Below, piece by piece: positions 36,762 to 49,500 of a stretch of 64,000 nucleotides of DNA. Position numbers and translations under genes: made by a program. The stretch's first letter is position 1; every line of letters starts with the position of its first letter. Under the pieces are notes generated by a model that saw nothing but the letters and a program-made list of their open reading frames with translations, was not told where the DNA came from and did no database searches. This DNA is from Neodontobutis hainanensis (Eukaryota; Chordata; Actinopteri; Gobiiformes; Odontobutidae), in assembly GCA_024349245.1 (NCBI GenBank), contig JALDNG010000008.1, positions 6,923,501 through 6,987,500 on the forward strand, written 5' to 3'.

Positions 36762-37041
36762 CTAGACAATAGATCCATCCCTGTTCTGGGCAGGAATCAT
36801 GACAGGGATGGCCCCCATGCGGCTGAGGTTACGTCCGACCATCCTGGGAGCAGTGGGTGGGGGCAGAGGGACCTGACTTGGAGGCCTCTCATATTCTTCT
36901 GAAGAAGGGATCTTGTCATACTGGGGTTTGACATATTCATGCAGGTTTGAAGGTGTCATGGAGCCGAGGGAAGAGCACTGACTGCCCACAGTGAAGCTGC
37001 GTGCTGTTGAAACGCGACTCTTCGGTGGAGGCACATCCTCT
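36762..37041 (-). CDS. cxadr: cxadr last coding exon: cytoplasmic tail with PDZ ligand
   Basis: On the - strand the acceptor is GTCTGCCCTCAG. The first base completes Arg, followed by EDVPPPKSRVSTARSF, SSLGSMTPSNLHEYVKPQYD and a Pro-rich stretch. It ends NLSRMGAIPVMIPAQ, then GSIV and TAG at 36764-36762. The IREDVPPPKS join and the GSIV class I PDZ ligand are hallmarks of CXADR, which binds MAGI-1, ZO-1 and PSD-95 type scaffolds through this end. Confidence 0.96.
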
Positions 37042-37937
37042 CTGAGGGCAGACACAAAAAACAAATACATTCGGACAGAGATTAGACATTGTTCTAACTT
37101 ATTTATCCTATGGGAGTGTCAGGACAACAAACCAAGGTCACTGGACACTGGACACAGGTCACTGACAGGTCAAAGCCCACAGTTTGTACAATGAACACAG
37201 AAGAACTTTGTGTGTTATTTTAAGACTGATTAGACTCAACAAAGGGGGGCTAATAATTGGATTGTGGCTGACTGTGCAGATATTGCCCAGTCACTAACTG
37301 TTAAATCGCCTGTGGACATTGAGCTCAGAAACCAAATACAGCAATGCCCTCTATTCCCTCTGCCACCACATTAACAACTAATAAGCAGTAATAATCCAGT
37401 TAAATGCTCAATCAAACAGAGCCTGAGGGGCCGGAGCTTGTTGAGCACAGTGCTTCATGCTGTGGTGTTTTGGTATTAGTGCGTGTCTGTGTACTAGACA
37501 GGACCAGTGGTCTAATCCTCTTTGTCCTACAGTGTTAGCAGAGTCACAGTGGTCTCAGACACTTTTGGTCCACAGCAGAGTGATGCTAAGCCCAGGGGAT
37601 GTTCAGCCCCCAAAGAGCGTTCAACGTCGAGTGGGGGGTTAGGGTGAGTTGGCTCTGAAAGGGGGTGGGAGCCAGCCAGCCGCACACATGGCACAGAATC
37701 CACAGAGCAAACAAAGCTTTCAAACTGATTACCACAGCTGTTTATTTGAGAAGGGGTAAAAAGAAAAATGCTGAGGGAGAAAAAAACATTTTCATGGGTG
37801 TTGGGTTTGTCAGAGACATGAGCAGCCAAACTACAAAATAAAACAAAGGTTTCATGCAATACATCTCTTATGATATTATATTAAGCAATGGAGATAAAAT
37901 ATTGAGTAATATTCCAGAGAGATTTCAGAACCTGTAC
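37042..37937 (-). other. cxadr intron
   Basis: This 0.9-kb intron runs from the GTACAG donor to the CTGCCCTCAG acceptor on the - strand. No other feature was recognised. Confidence 0.75.
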
Positions 37938-38076
37938 CTTATCTCATTGCAGATTTCCTTCTCGTACTTCTTTCGGTTGCGGGCACGGCAGCAGCAAAAC
38001 AGAATGATTGCAATAATGAGGAGGATCAGCAGAACAGCAATGATTGCTCCTGCGACGATGCCAGCCGTGTTGGGGG
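37938..38076 (-). CDS. cxadr: cxadr transmembrane exon
   Basis: On the - strand it reads PPNTAGIVAGAIIAVLLILL and on through IIAIILF to CCCRARNRKKYEKEICNEIR. The hydrophobic helix is followed by three Cys, a likely palmitoylation site as in mammalian CXADR, and a basic stop-transfer segment. The donor AAG|GTACAG leaves two bases that make Arg with the next exon. The acceptor (TTTTGTAAAG) has a weak pyrimidine tract. Confidence 0.95.
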
Positions 38077-38227
38077 CTTTACAAAATGTGAAAAACAAGA
38101 AAAGAAAAAGACTTTGAATAAAATGTGTAATATTTGACAGTATGTTATCGTTTTGTTTTCCTTCATGTTTCTACTAATTGTAGGCCGTGTCTAGTTGATT
38201 ATCGTTAAAGGTTGGCTGGATACTTAC

Positions 38228-38350
38228 GAGGTGTCACGTTAAGTTGTAGTGCACATTCGTCTGTTCCAACACGGTTGCTGGCAGTGCAGCGGTAGGAGCC
38301 AGATGCGCTGGCAGATGCATTTTTGACAGTAATGGTACCTTTGACTGGAT
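38228..38350 (-). CDS. cxadr: cxadr exon: second half of Ig domain 2
   Basis: The acceptor is TTTGCTGCAG. The exon completes Asp, then reads PVKGTITVKNASASASGSYR, then CTASNRVGTDECALQLNVTP. The SGSYRC motif is the end of an Ig fold, and the extra Cys in DEC pairs with RCY of the previous exon, as in the CXADR/CTX family. The donor CTC|GTAAGT leaves one base. Confidence 0.95.
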
Positions 38351-38462
38351 CTGCAGCAAAGAGCAAAAAAGCAAAACAAAAAGAGCAATGTTAGACGGGA
38401 AGGTCTGTGAACAAAAAGTTACTGTAAATCTGTTGGTTTGCAGCCTTGTAAAAACAGTTTAC

Positions 38463-38618
38463 CGAGCGTAGCAGAGGCGGGCAGCAGCTTAGTGCCACTT
38501 GTCCTCTCCCATGTGTACTGCAGCGGGTTGGTACCTTCATTGGATATACATTTGAGCACAACATCTTTGCCTTCCTGGGTGGGGCCTTCAGTGTAGCACC
38601 TGGGCCTCGAGGGCTTCA
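38463..38618 (-). CDS. cxadr: cxadr exon: first half of Ig domain 2
   Basis: The acceptor is CTCTCCACAG. The exon reads VKPSRPRCYTEGPTQEGKDV, then VLKCISNEG, LQYTWERTSGTKLLPASATL, and one base at CTCG|GTAAAC. VKPS..RCY and the KC..EG..PLQY.W pattern match CXADR domain 2. The phases (1 at both ends) agree with its neighbours. Confidence 0.95.
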
Positions 38619-41222
38619 CTGTGGAGAGACAAACAGAGCTAGGGCGTGAGTGAAGAGTTTAAACAGGTAAATGTGCTATGATTCATCATATACTGTGCAG
38701 TGTCATTATCAGTTTGACTTTTCCTTTTGATTGAGGTGGCAGACATTAGTGTAATGAGAATTGTGATCAGAGTAATTGATACAGATGCTTGTCATTACAG
38801 GGGCTGTCACTCAGGGTAATGGCCATGTGCACACACACACACAAACACACACACACACAGGGTTAAGAAAGAGGGCAGTGCTTTCAGTCTCCCAGACAAA
38901 CCTGTGCAAACAATCCCTCGAAGAGATGAGATGAGGGGAGGTGGGGTTCAAAAACAAACAAAGCTCCAAATTAAAAGCAGACAGACCAAGCCCAGACAGA
39001 CACGCAATCACGTACTGACGAAATGTTCCTGTGATGATTAGTGGGGTAAATGTAGAGCCACAACCCTTGAGAGGTGAATCAGGCATTTATGTGTGTATTT
39101 ACTGGGCTTATCAAGCATAATGTAAGGATTACCATTACACTGACAGTCCTGACAGCTCCGACTAATTCAACTAACACACTGGGTCCAGCCAGAGGGGGCA
39201 AAAGAGTGCGGGAGAAAATATTAAGCAAGTGATGATGACAGATGGTGAGTGATGGGGGCCAAGGCTGTACAGCACCTCACTCACTCGGCTGCTCTTTGCT
39301 GCAGTCACATTGTACCAAGAGTAAATGTCAAAAGAGCTCTGACATTTTGAATGAGTCTTTTATAAAAGGTGAAAGCCCGACACATACCGCAGCTGTAGCA
39401 CAGTCCCGCCAACTGGGACTTGTGTTATGAACGGATTTATTTGTTTGAGAGATGAGGTCAAAGAAGACAACAACAAAGGCTGGAGGACCTTTGAGAGATA
39501 AAGGGCAGTGCAATAGCGCAAACCTGGCTGTGTTAAATGAACAATGAATTCAGATTTATGAGTTACACAAGGCTATAGTGTACCTGGCATGAGATAAGCA
39601 GTAATGGATAGCCGGACTGTGGTTTCTCCTTGTGATCCGAATAGCCAGTTGTTTAAGAGTGAATTGGAAGACAAGTATAAGAGGACACTAAAGCTAGCCA
39701 GACAGGATTAAATAGATTGGCTGCTGAGCTGTGCAAAGAGATCTTGGACAAAATGTGAATGAGAACTGAATGGAATGGGTTTGGAAGACAGACGGGGCTC
39801 TGTTGCTTGGCTGAAGTGGCTAAGAGGGAAGTATGGAGTCAAGTTCCACTCAGTAAATGAGAGTGAGCGTTGCTGACGTGTGGCGGTACACTGCAGGTTG
39901 GTTCTCACCTCCTGTTAACTTCAACGTCCACCGGCAGCAAGAGGGAAACACACAACACAGTGCGATGTTCTTGTGCGCTGCCTGGACCCGGATGTCAGCA
40001 TGTGTGTACAGTGTAAAAACAACACTTAACGTAAAGCTAAAGATGGCTCTATGCTGGTGCACAGATTTTCATGAGCGCCTCCTGTTCTTAGACCTCTATA
40101 GCTGGTGACAAGATCAAACATTAAGGTAAAATGCAGAGCAGGCAAGATGTCCTCGGTTCTCCTTGTCACTGTGTCTTGCTAAGAGCACCCTTGCCCGTGG
40201 GGTCAATAGCCAGCAGTCTGTCAGCTTCACTAGCCTTGAGCGTTCCCACACGTACAACACAGCCATACACATTGTGGACACACACTGGCTTTAGAGAGCA
40301 GCATTTTAAAACACAATGTAAAATGAAGTGCCTTTTAACCATTACACTATTTTTTGCCACTCCTTAAACTTGAAATATACTGTATAAAATAATGAACACT
40401 AATAACAATAGTTTCATATCACAGAAACTGACATCAGCAGATTCTTTTCTTTCCACTGAAGGATTTGACCTGTAGCAGGAGGCGTCCATACCACAAATAT
40501 AACAGCAATGACTCATGTAAAACATTGTGATATGGTCATGAATAAACGCTTTTAGAAATGCCATCACTGCTTAACGTGGCCAGCACTTCTCAGAGTCATG
40601 TTTGGTTAGCTTGTTTAGTGTCTTCCTGGTTAAACTGGTTAGTGCAGTGACATTTGCTCACAATATCATATCAGGATGAGCAGGAGCCATTTTGTGAAGC
40701 TCTTTCGGCGTACAGAGAGGTGAAACTCAGTGCCATGCATGTGGGTTGTTTCTCTTTCCCAATGCAAATATTATGCTAGTTTCGGAGACACTGCTTTCAA
40801 CATTATTTAGTCAGCTGACTGATCAACAAAAGTGAATTATTGGACTTTTTTTCCTTTTAACTTTTTATCTATTTTAGCTTCAAACATTAAATAAAAGGTT
40901 TAAAAAATTTGTAACAACCAAGCCATTAGAAACATCAACAATATAAAATGTAGTGTATTAAAAAATGACTTTAAAAAATGCTTTAAGGCTGGACACTGAC
41001 TTATGTCACATAGAGGACAATGCTCTACAGCCAGTAGGAAGGTTATGCACCCAATTTTAGGAGGATTACATGAAAACAGTCAAGAAGGGCAAAGGGCGTG
41101 TTACAGAGACAGAATTATCCTGTTTTAGAGAGGGGACACAAATGAGGTTGATTCCACTGGATAAAGTGTAGCATGCTCTGTCAGTGGTTTGATTGTACAT
41201 TTGTACTTGAGGTTGCACTCAC
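38619..41222 (-). other. cxadr intron with CA microsatellite
   Basis: This 2.6-kb intron has a broken CA run at 38829-38859. I saw no exon, RNA gene or recognisable transposon in the rest. Confidence 0.75.
38829..38859. repeat. interrupted CA microsatellite
   Basis: Two CA runs separated by one AA, within the 2.6-kb cxadr intron. Confidence 0.9.
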
Positions 41223-41427
41223 CCATGACAATCAGAAGCATCTTCCTGCTGCGGATGCCCGGAGCCTTCTTCACCTTGCACTGGTAGGTGCCCGAGTCGG
41301 ATGACTTCAGCCCTGTCAGGCTGATGGAGGCGTCTCCATTTTTGGGGTCAGCTGAGTTGAAGTGGACTCTGCCCTTCATGGGTGCGTAGTAGTCCTCATA
41401 GGCTCTGTCACCCGAGTACAGCAACAC
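41223..41427 (-). CDS. cxadr: cxadr exon: second half of V-type Ig domain 1
   Basis: The acceptor is TTTTGCACATGTAG, phase 0. The exon reads VLLYSGDRAYEDYYAPMKGR, then VHFNSADPKNGDASISLTGL, then DSGTYQCKVKKAPGIRSRK and LLIVM plus one base at ATGG|GTGAGT. DSGTYQC is the V-set C-terminal Cys motif. The LYSGD...DYY...KGRVHF and CKVKKAPG strings are typical of CXADR domain 1, the face used for homophilic adhesion. Confidence 0.96.
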
Positions 41428-44400
41428 CTACATGTGCAAAATAAGAAATAATTTTAAATGATGAACACAAAACCTCTATAAAACAAAAAATGGCCTTGGA
41501 ATGACAGGAGTGGGCTATTAAAGGCAAAACCCTGCTCATTGAACCAACCAAAATGTAAGAAAATCCTCTTTTTATCTCGGCAGTGTGGCAGTCTGCACTG
41601 CTGTGCCCTTTCTATGCATATGAAGAATGAAGGCGGAACAAACAATGCAGCTACTGTGGAGCTAAATCAACACCTGCTGTGTCAACAAAGAGCAGTGACC
41701 CCACACAAAAACTGTTCCCTGCAAATAAATGACCAGAAAGGAAAAACCTATATCTACAGCTAGATCCTGGTCGGTACAGAGAAAGAAAAAATAAACAAAA
41801 CACAAGAATACAAACTAGGAAGTAACAATGAAACAAGTTCTCATTCTCTTTTAGGCACCACCAGATTCCTCTACATTCCCACAGAGACTCATCAACAGGC
41901 GTTTCTGTGCCATGATCAACACCAGCTGCATGCACAGCAATACCCCTGGGTGTAGAGGGAGAAAAAAAAACAGGGGAAACTAAACATGGCAGAGGAAGAA
42001 GAGAATAATGAACCCATCAGAAGACACTGAACACTCAAAGAACTTCAGGAGCAAAACAAGTCAGTGTGTTTCTCCAGCTTCTTATATTCTTGCTCTACTT
42101 TTAGTTTTTCAATCTCGAGGGCAAGTGTGCTCTCAAGGGGTTCACGTACATCTTGAGCATATTAGCTATGTTAACAGGTAACAGGGTTAAAATTCTTTAG
42201 TTCTCAAGGGAAGGAAATCTCTCCTTCAAACCTCACCTGGGATCAGTACATCAGCAATCATAACAGCGATATGTGAGATGAGACCATGGCTAAGAGGAAA
42301 TTAAATTGCCCCAAGCTCAGCCAGACAAAAAGTCTCACTTGGGCTCAGACACTTTAGTGGAAGACAGATGGAGGGCTCACACACATGCACACCTCTAACT
42401 ACAAAATCCTACTACACAATAACCTTGAGAATCATGAGCCAATGAAAAAAATCCCTCAAAAGAGCCTGGGGAGTGGAATGAAAAGGGCAAATGACCAGAC
42501 AAGCTGGCGAGGCTAAAAAGGACACAGGAGCAGCAGTGTCTGTGTGCCCGCTTTCCTAACAGGTAGGACACTCAATGATACAATCAGCACCTGGAGTGCA
42601 CAGCCTCAGCGGACACATCAAGCTGTAGGTATAACACATGTAATGGCCAGGCCCCTACACATCTGACTGATACATGTAAAGATGAGGTCACACTCACGTG
42701 GCACGGTTACTCAGGGAAACGTGGAAAGGATTCCTGATTCCTGTATACAAACAACCTGCCAAGCACAGACTGGTGCAGGGTCCACTCTGCTTTTAGCTGG
42801 AGTGCCTTGTAGCATGTGGCCTGTGTTCTTTCATAGATACAGCTCTGCCTCAAGCTGCTTTTTCAGGTTAAAGCAAAACAAAACCTGAAAACAGAGCGAA
42901 GTGTCCTTCATGACATGACAAAAGTATGTAACCAAATATGGCCATGTTGGTTCATGATTTGACACACATTTTATCAAACTGTCAAAGGCAAGATGTCCAG
43001 ATTCCACTCTAATGTTCTTAGTCAACATGTGTTGCACCAGCTTCAGTAAACAAAACCCCCTGTCGATGTGTTCAAGGACAAAAGAGGCAGCTTTCTGGAA
43101 CAGGACAAAACCACGCCTTTACATTTTTTTGCCAGACAATTACATGTTCTATTCCCACAATTGACTTTAGGTTTTTATATCTGTTCATAATGATTGTTCT
43201 CTCAGAGCTTGTGAATACCCAGAGATCACTCTCTTTTCAGCTGTAGCCAAGCAATGAGAGCCAAATGCAAATGACTGATACTATAGGCATGCTTGGCATC
43301 TCTCGACAAAGCAATGTGCATTTGCTATGCTTCACCACCCTCCAACGGACCTTGATATGTGGGATATGCCGGCTGAAGAGGGCCATCATTTGTGTTGTGG
43401 CATTACTCCCAATTGCATTAATATTAAAAAAAAGAGTAGGATGTAATGAATTAAGGAAATGCTTTATTCTCAAAAGCAATGCCCACCGAGCCATCTCACC
43501 AAAAGCAAAAAAGGAGCCTACATATGAACATAGGGCCTGACCTCGTGGAAACTTCACTTTTTATAATCTGCGTCTGATAACATCTGTTTTTCTTATCTTA
43601 AGTTTAGTCCTGGTCCAGCCTGGTGGTGCTGGTCCATGCATGACAAACTAATCCCACTGAACACTGTCACAAATAATAAGCAGCCACTTAGAATAAATAT
43701 AATACTCATTACATACAAATTTCTGCATGACTTCAGTTGGGTTTAAGGCTATTCAAATGTGAATGTGTGCTTTTAGCAAGATCTGATAGGTCAAGGAGAA
43801 CAAATACGTTCAACGAGAGATGTCTGAGCGTTTTAAATTTATACAAACGTTTGGCAACAATAACTGTGCAACTTGCTTCAGGATAATTGTGGATCTGCAT
43901 TTAGATATGGATTATGATTATCACCACGCTTACTATAAATAGGTTGAGATGTTATTGTAAGATTAACGTCTAGAAAAACTGTAATGAAAAAAAATGTAAT
44001 GATTCACAGCAAAAACAAAGTAGGCCATGAGGCATGTGGTGGGCCCACAGTGGCACACAGCCAGACCTCAGAAGAGAGCAGCATTACAGTCCTCTACCTG
44101 GATGAAAGCAGGGCTGGCTGGTGACAGCAGACAGAGTAAACAGAGAAGGATATAAGGAGGTGATGGGTAGAAAGGTTTTGTACTGATGTGGGAGAATAGT
44201 GCAGTATAGCCCTGTTTCCTCTAAGCGGTAAGGTACTGTTCAGTTTGATACAGCTTTTATTAGAGTAAAAGAGTTGCCATTCCACTTTGGAGTACTTTCC
44301 ATTGCAGTACTAACAAAGGGGGACTGGCATTAAGAGCTAGACATCCTGCTGTGCATAGACTGGTCGACAGAGAATCATCACTCTTAAAAACTGGGAATGG

Positions 44401-45318
44401 AAAAACACAAGAGCCACCCTTTCTCTCACCTTGTGTTAATTTTGTGGGAAACAGATCCACGTGAAAAAAAAGAATACTAAATAAACTTAAAGTAGCAAAA
44501 GGTCTTAAATTAATACTTGTTTTAACATTTTGTTGGAGGTGCCTTCTCACAACTACTGAATTCTAGTCTTTCATTATTATTTGTGTTTTGTTTTTTGTTC
44601 AATATTTTCATTTAAAACAAAGCTTGTAAAAATGGTTTTAGCTGAAGTCAAATACTTATTTTTGCCTATCCTCCCTAACCCTAAAAAATAAAGTTAGGAA
44701 ACAAAATGTCAAAAAGAAAGAACACCACATGTCAAGAGGAAAGTACATAGAGTTTTAATGATAAGAAGTCTACTTTTTTGTTGGCCATTTATGTATCTGT
44801 TGCCAACATCTCCTCCTGGTTACATACCTCGCGGGTAAAAAAAAAAAAATTAAATAAAACTAACTGTCAACTGGTCAAACTGTGCTGTAAAGTGAATGGC
44901 ACTGACAAGAGTGGAATGAACTGCAGTGGAAACAAGTCCATATCATGGTGAAAGCCCTGGGGCCAGGAGAAGATCCTGCTGTGTTTTCTCTGTATGGGTG
45001 CAGGCGAGGCTAGAAAAGCTAGATACTAACTTGAATAAAGGTCCCTCTGCTGCAACTATTTATCTGTGAGAACACTGCAGAGACAAATGCACAATGTACA
45101 AATACACAGGGTTCAGATTACATTTGTTATTAGTACTCCAGGCTTCCCGTGAGCTTTTGTTACTCAAGACTCATCCGCCCAACACAACACAATGACTAAT
45201 ATGCACACCATTTTCCTCTTGCACACTCTTATTGAATTACACAATTGAAATTTCCCAATTTATGTGAAAAACATGGTCAAACACGCTTTCATACAGCTGA
45301 GCAGAAATCGCCACCTAC
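41428..45318 (-). other. cxadr intron (3.9 kb)
   Basis: This non-coding intron lies between the two halves of Ig domain 1. Open frames on both strands lack splice sites and family motifs. No mobile element was recognised. Confidence 0.75.
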
Positions 45319-45488
45319 CACTGCGTCCTCTTTTTGGTTGTCAGAAGAAAGTAAGCTCCATTCAATATCAAGTGGCCCAGAATCTTCTGCGGCCAAAGTG
45401 AACTGGCAGTCCAGCTTCACACTCTCACCACTGGCCTTCTCTATGGACGCTTGTCCTGTCGACGTGATCTCCAGACCAGAGACCAAAC
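45319..45488 (-). CDS. cxadr: cxadr exon: mature N-terminus and first half of Ig domain 1
   Basis: The acceptor is GTGTTCTGTGCAG. The exon completes a Gly codon, then reads LVSGLEITSTGQASIEKASG, then ESVKLDCQFTLAAEDSGPLD, IEWSLLSSDNQKEDAV, and ends in phase 0 at GTG|GTAGGT. The KLDCQF Cys and IEW Trp are the V-set core residues. An in-frame ATG overlapping the acceptor tract is not the start; CXADR has a separate signal-peptide exon upstream, which I could not find. Confidence 0.95.
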
Positions 45489-45654
45489 CTGCACAGAACA
45501 CAAAGAAAAGGCGTCAAAATCCCAGCTGCAACACTAAACTATTGTAACATAAATTATCTGATGGATTGTGGTGAATAAACAAGAGTTTGTACTTCACAGC
45601 TAAAAGCTACATTATAACACATTAATTTTTATTGCAAACAAGGCAGAGGAATAT
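45489..45654 (-). other. start of cxadr intron 1
   Basis: Short unique intron sequence just upstream (- strand) of exon 2, before the duplicated host segment begins. Confidence 0.7.
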
Positions 45655-46199
45655 TGTTTGGAGCAACATGCTTTTCAGATGAAAGTTTTAGTAAGCTGTC
45701 AAATGGCCCAGGAAATGTCTTCCACTCATGAAATAATAATGCCTGGGTTTAGCTACATCATGAAGTGAAGTGTTTCTTAAAAATGCATAAAGTAAATTAC
45801 TCAAGCAAGAATTATACTAATAAAGCACAACAAAGTGTGATGGGTTATAATAATGAAGGCAAAACCGCTGGCTTCAACAAACGTGGAGAAGATTGACACT
45901 ATTTATTCTTTGAAGGAACCAACATATTTTCCTGATGACATTCACTAGGTTAAGAATCTTCATTCATCGAATTTAAACCCAGCAAGGCACACAGTCCGTA
46001 GAGAATGGAGTTGTCACATGCTGCCTCGACACATTAAAATCCTCCTGACAGCCTGCCCCCCTCCAGTCAGCAAAACGAGGAGAACCGCTTTTAAAAACAA
46101 ATTGTGCAACCAATATGTTGGTGCTTTAAAAGCGCTAAAAACATGTACCACACAGAAATGAAGGCAAACAGGAGATGCTTTTCTGATACTGAAAAATAC
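45655..46199. repeat. host-sequence duplicate, left copy (545 bp)
   Basis: This segment is repeated in direct orientation at 50531-51076 with about 99% identity (for example one C/T and one A/G difference and a one-base A-run difference). It abuts the outer side of the gypsy 3' LTR, with five extra bases (TGCAC, 46200-46204) between. It looks like ordinary intron sequence, not an LTR, because the order on the two sides is host-LTR and LTR-host. Confidence 0.95.
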
Positions 46200-46204
46200 T
46201 GCAC

Positions 46205-46424
46205 TGTGGGGTGTGTAAAGTGATGAGACTGGAGACGGAGGTGAGTCGAGTCGTCTTTACTAAACACTCCAACAAAACACACAATCGTACAGCGAGAACA
46301 ACTGTCCTAACCCAAACGCTTTGTCTAACGTCTCACTCATATTTGAACTCTGAATCCCCACTCCCTTAAAGGGACCGCTTCTGGGTGAATGTCTACTAAC
46401 GCTTAACTTGTAGATCACTACACA
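46205..46424 (-). repeat. 3' LTR (220 bp)
   Basis: Bounded by TG at 46205 and CA at 46424 on the + strand (TGTGGGGTG ... CTACACA), and followed inward by the polypurine tract. The first 102 bp match 50432-50533, with one substitution and one indel near 46287. Confidence 0.88.
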
Positions 46425-46434
46425 GGCCCCCCCA
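46425..46434 (-). other. polypurine tract
   Basis: On the - strand it reads CTGGGGGGGCC directly before the TGTGTAG start of the 3' LTR, the usual place for the plus-strand primer of reverse transcription. Confidence 0.75.
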
Positions 46435-46512
46435 GAATTCACCCAAAAATAATAGACCCAGTCCGAACAGATGCCCCAACCGAACAGTCCCTCTCCTAAC
46501 AGTCCCAAAGAG

Positions 46513-49500
46513 TCAACGGACAGGTGGACAGACTCGGCGGCCATACCGGCTGCGCTTAACCTGAGGGGGGCAAAAACCAAGGGTTGGGGCCGGGACAGTG
46601 CTAGGGGCTTGGGCCGGGGCCGGGGCGACCGCAGGAGGGCGCCCTCTCCTCGGGGGCTGGGCCAGCTGAAGCTGTTCGCCAACATCCACATGTGCAGGCT
46701 TAAGACGGTCTATAGCCACCCGCTCAGGCCTACCCCCCATATCCACAACAAAGTTCTTAGACCCTCCGGCCAGAACACGAAAGGGCCCGTCGTAGGGGGG
46801 CTGCAATGGGGTACGATGACCATCATGGCGAATAAAAACATACTTGGCTGACGGTAAATCCTTAGGCACGTAGGTCTGGGGCAAACCGTGGCGAGATGTT
46901 GGAACAGGAACAAAGGCCTCTGCAATTTTCCTGGACACGGCCCGATGTGAGGCGACCGACCACGGGACCGTGGCATCTGGAAGGAATTCTCCCGGAACGC
47001 GCAGAGGCTGGCCGTACACCAACTCGGCCGATGAAGCCTGAAGATCTTCCTTGGGGCAGAGCGAAGGCCCAGCATGACCCATGGCAGGCGGTCAGCCCAG
47101 TTGTTGTCAGTAAGGCTGGCCCTGAGCGCAGCCTTCATGTCCCGATGAAAACGCTCGCAAAGTCCGTTGCTCTGTGGGTTGTAGGCTGTGGTACGGTGGA
47201 CCTTCACTCCCAGGACCTCGGCGAGCTCCGTCCAAAGCTCTGATGTAAACTGCGGACCTCTGTCTGAAGAGAGGTCTGACGGTGTGCCAAACGGGCTACC
47301 CAAGCTGTAATAAACGCCGGGCTACCTCAGCTGACGTAATGGAGGACAGGGGACACACTTCAGGCCACCTAGTGGTCCTGTCGACCATAGTGAGGAGGTA
47401 AGTATAACCACGGGAGGGGAAGTGGGCCCACCAGGTCCACATTCACATGATCAAACGCCTCTCCGGCACTTTGAAGGGCGCCAAAGGGGCCTTGGTATGA
47501 CGAGTCACCTTGGCGCTGACACGCAACACAGGCAGCAGCCCAGGCCCTAACGTCCCTCCGCAGTCCTGGCCAGGCGAACTTGGCTCCCACCAGCTTGGTG
47601 GAGGCCTTTACCCCAGGGTGGGAAAGGCTGTGGATGGCGTCAAAACCTTTCGCCTCCAGCCAGCAGGTACCATGGGGCGCGGCTGGCGGTAGAGACGTCA
47701 CAGAGGAGTGTAGAATTGGCGTGTCGAGCGCCACATCCTCCATGCGTAGCGCCGTAGGGGCCGTTCTGTAGGCTTGTACTTCAGGGTCTGCGGCCTGCTC
47801 CTCAGCCATGGCCGCGTAGTCGAGGCTCAAGTGGACAGACCCAGTGACCGCCCGGGAGAGGCAGTCAGCGACGAAATTGTCTTTGCCGGCCACATGCTGA
47901 ATGTCAGTGGTGTATTCAGAGATGGCAGAGAGCTGGCGCTGCTGACGACCAGACCATGGCTCCGAAGACTTAGTCATGGCGAAAGTGAGTGGCTTGTGGT
48001 CGACGAAAGCCGTAAACTGCCGGCCCTCCAACAGAAAACGGAAATGACGAGTAGCGAGGAACAAACCAAGGAGCTCCCTGTCAAAGGTGCTGTATTTCCT
48101 CTCGTTGTCACGGAGCTTCCTGCTGAAAAAGGCTAGCGGTTGCCAGGCTCCGCCCACCCACTGTTCACACACCGCCCCAACAGCATAATCAGAGGCGTCT
48201 GTGGTAAGTGTAACGGGGGCGGTAGGAGACGGGTGCGCCAGGAGAGCAGCATTTGCCAGCGCGGTTTTGGCAGCGTCAAAAGCCTCAGCCATCTCCGGGG
48301 ACCAGTCCAACACCTTTGCTGGTTTTCCACCCCGCAAGGCGTCATACAAGGGCCGCATGAGTTGGGCCGCGTGCGGGAGGAACCGGTTGTAAAAGTTCAC
48401 CATTCCCAGAAACTCCTGCAGGGACTTCACCGTGCGTGGGCGTGGGAAACTGGCCACGGCGTCCACCTTGGCAGGGAGAGGGCGGCTCCTGTGGGGTGAC
48501 ATGGTGGCCCAGGAAGGTGATGGACGCCCGCCAAACTCGCACTTGGCCGGGTTAATAATGAGACCATGCTCACTGAGCCGGCCGAACAACTGCCGGAGAT
48601 GCGCCCGGTGGTCGCTGCGGACGCACTGGCCACCAGAATGTCATCCAAATATACAAACAAAAAAGGCATGTCCCGCAGCACAGAGTCCATAAGGCGCTGA
48701 AACGTCTGCGCTGCTCCCTTGAGGCCGAAAGGCATCCGTAGGAACTCGAAAAGGCCAAAGGGTGTGATGACTGCTGTCTTGGGGATATCCTGCGGGTGGA
48801 CCGGCACCTGGTGGTAACCACGAACCAGGTCCACTTTTGAAAAAACTGTGGCGCCGGCCAGGTGGGCGGCGAAGTCCTGTATGTGCGGCACTGGGTAGCG
48901 ATCAGGGGTGGTGGCGTTGTTCAGGCGACGAAAATCACCACAGGGACGCCAACTACCATCAGTTTTGGTCACCATGTGCAGGGGGGAAGCCCACGGGCTG
49001 TTGGAGCGCCGCACAATGCCGAGGCGCTCCATAGTGGCGAACTCCTCCCTGGCGATCGCGAGCTTGGCAGAATCGAGGCGTCGGGGCCGTGCGTAGACTG
49101 GGGGGCCCACTGTGGTGATGTAGTGCTCCACACCATGCTTAGCCGTCGCCGATGAGAACGTGGGGGTGGTGATGTCGGGGAACTCAGCCAGTAGGCGTTG
49201 GTACAGGTCTCCAGTGGCAAGCGTACTCGCTAGACAAAGTGCTCCAGCCCTGCCTAGCGTGCAGGGGTACGAAGCAAAAGAAAGTGCGTCGATCAGGCGG
49301 CAATTTGTAACATCCACTAACAGTCTGTAAGCGCAGAGGAAATCTGCCCCCAGCAAAGACGTAGACACTGCGGCCACGACAAAATCCCAACCAAAACGCC
49401 TCCCGCCGAAACACACTTCAACGTACCTAGTGCCATAAGTACGAATGGGTGTGCCGTTTGCTGCATCCATCGGGGGGCCATGCCCGCCAGCCATGGTATC

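Larger units (their letters stand above)
36762..45488 (-). other. cxadr: cxadr gene, exons 2 to last
   Basis: Six minus-strand exons encode a protein with a V-type Ig domain, a second Ig domain with four Cys, one transmembrane segment and a cytoplasmic tail ending SRMGAIPVMIPAQ...GSIV. This matches CXADR, the coxsackievirus and adenovirus receptor homologue. It is a cell-adhesion protein of epithelial tight junctions and cardiac intercalated discs that binds PDZ scaffolds through its C-terminus. All exon phases fit and all exons are open. The signal-peptide exon (upstream, above 45488) was not found, so the start is missing. Intron 1 holds a gypsy retrotransposon. Related CTX-family members (CLMP, BVES-type, ESAM) lack this exact tail. 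Confidence 0.95.

Noticed and set aside
45655..46424. The duplicated host segment as part of a long LTR
   Set aside because: The order of blocks differs on the two sides (host-LTR versus LTR-host), so they cannot be two copies of one LTR; TG/CA ends, the primer-binding site and the polypurine tract fix the LTR at 220 bp.
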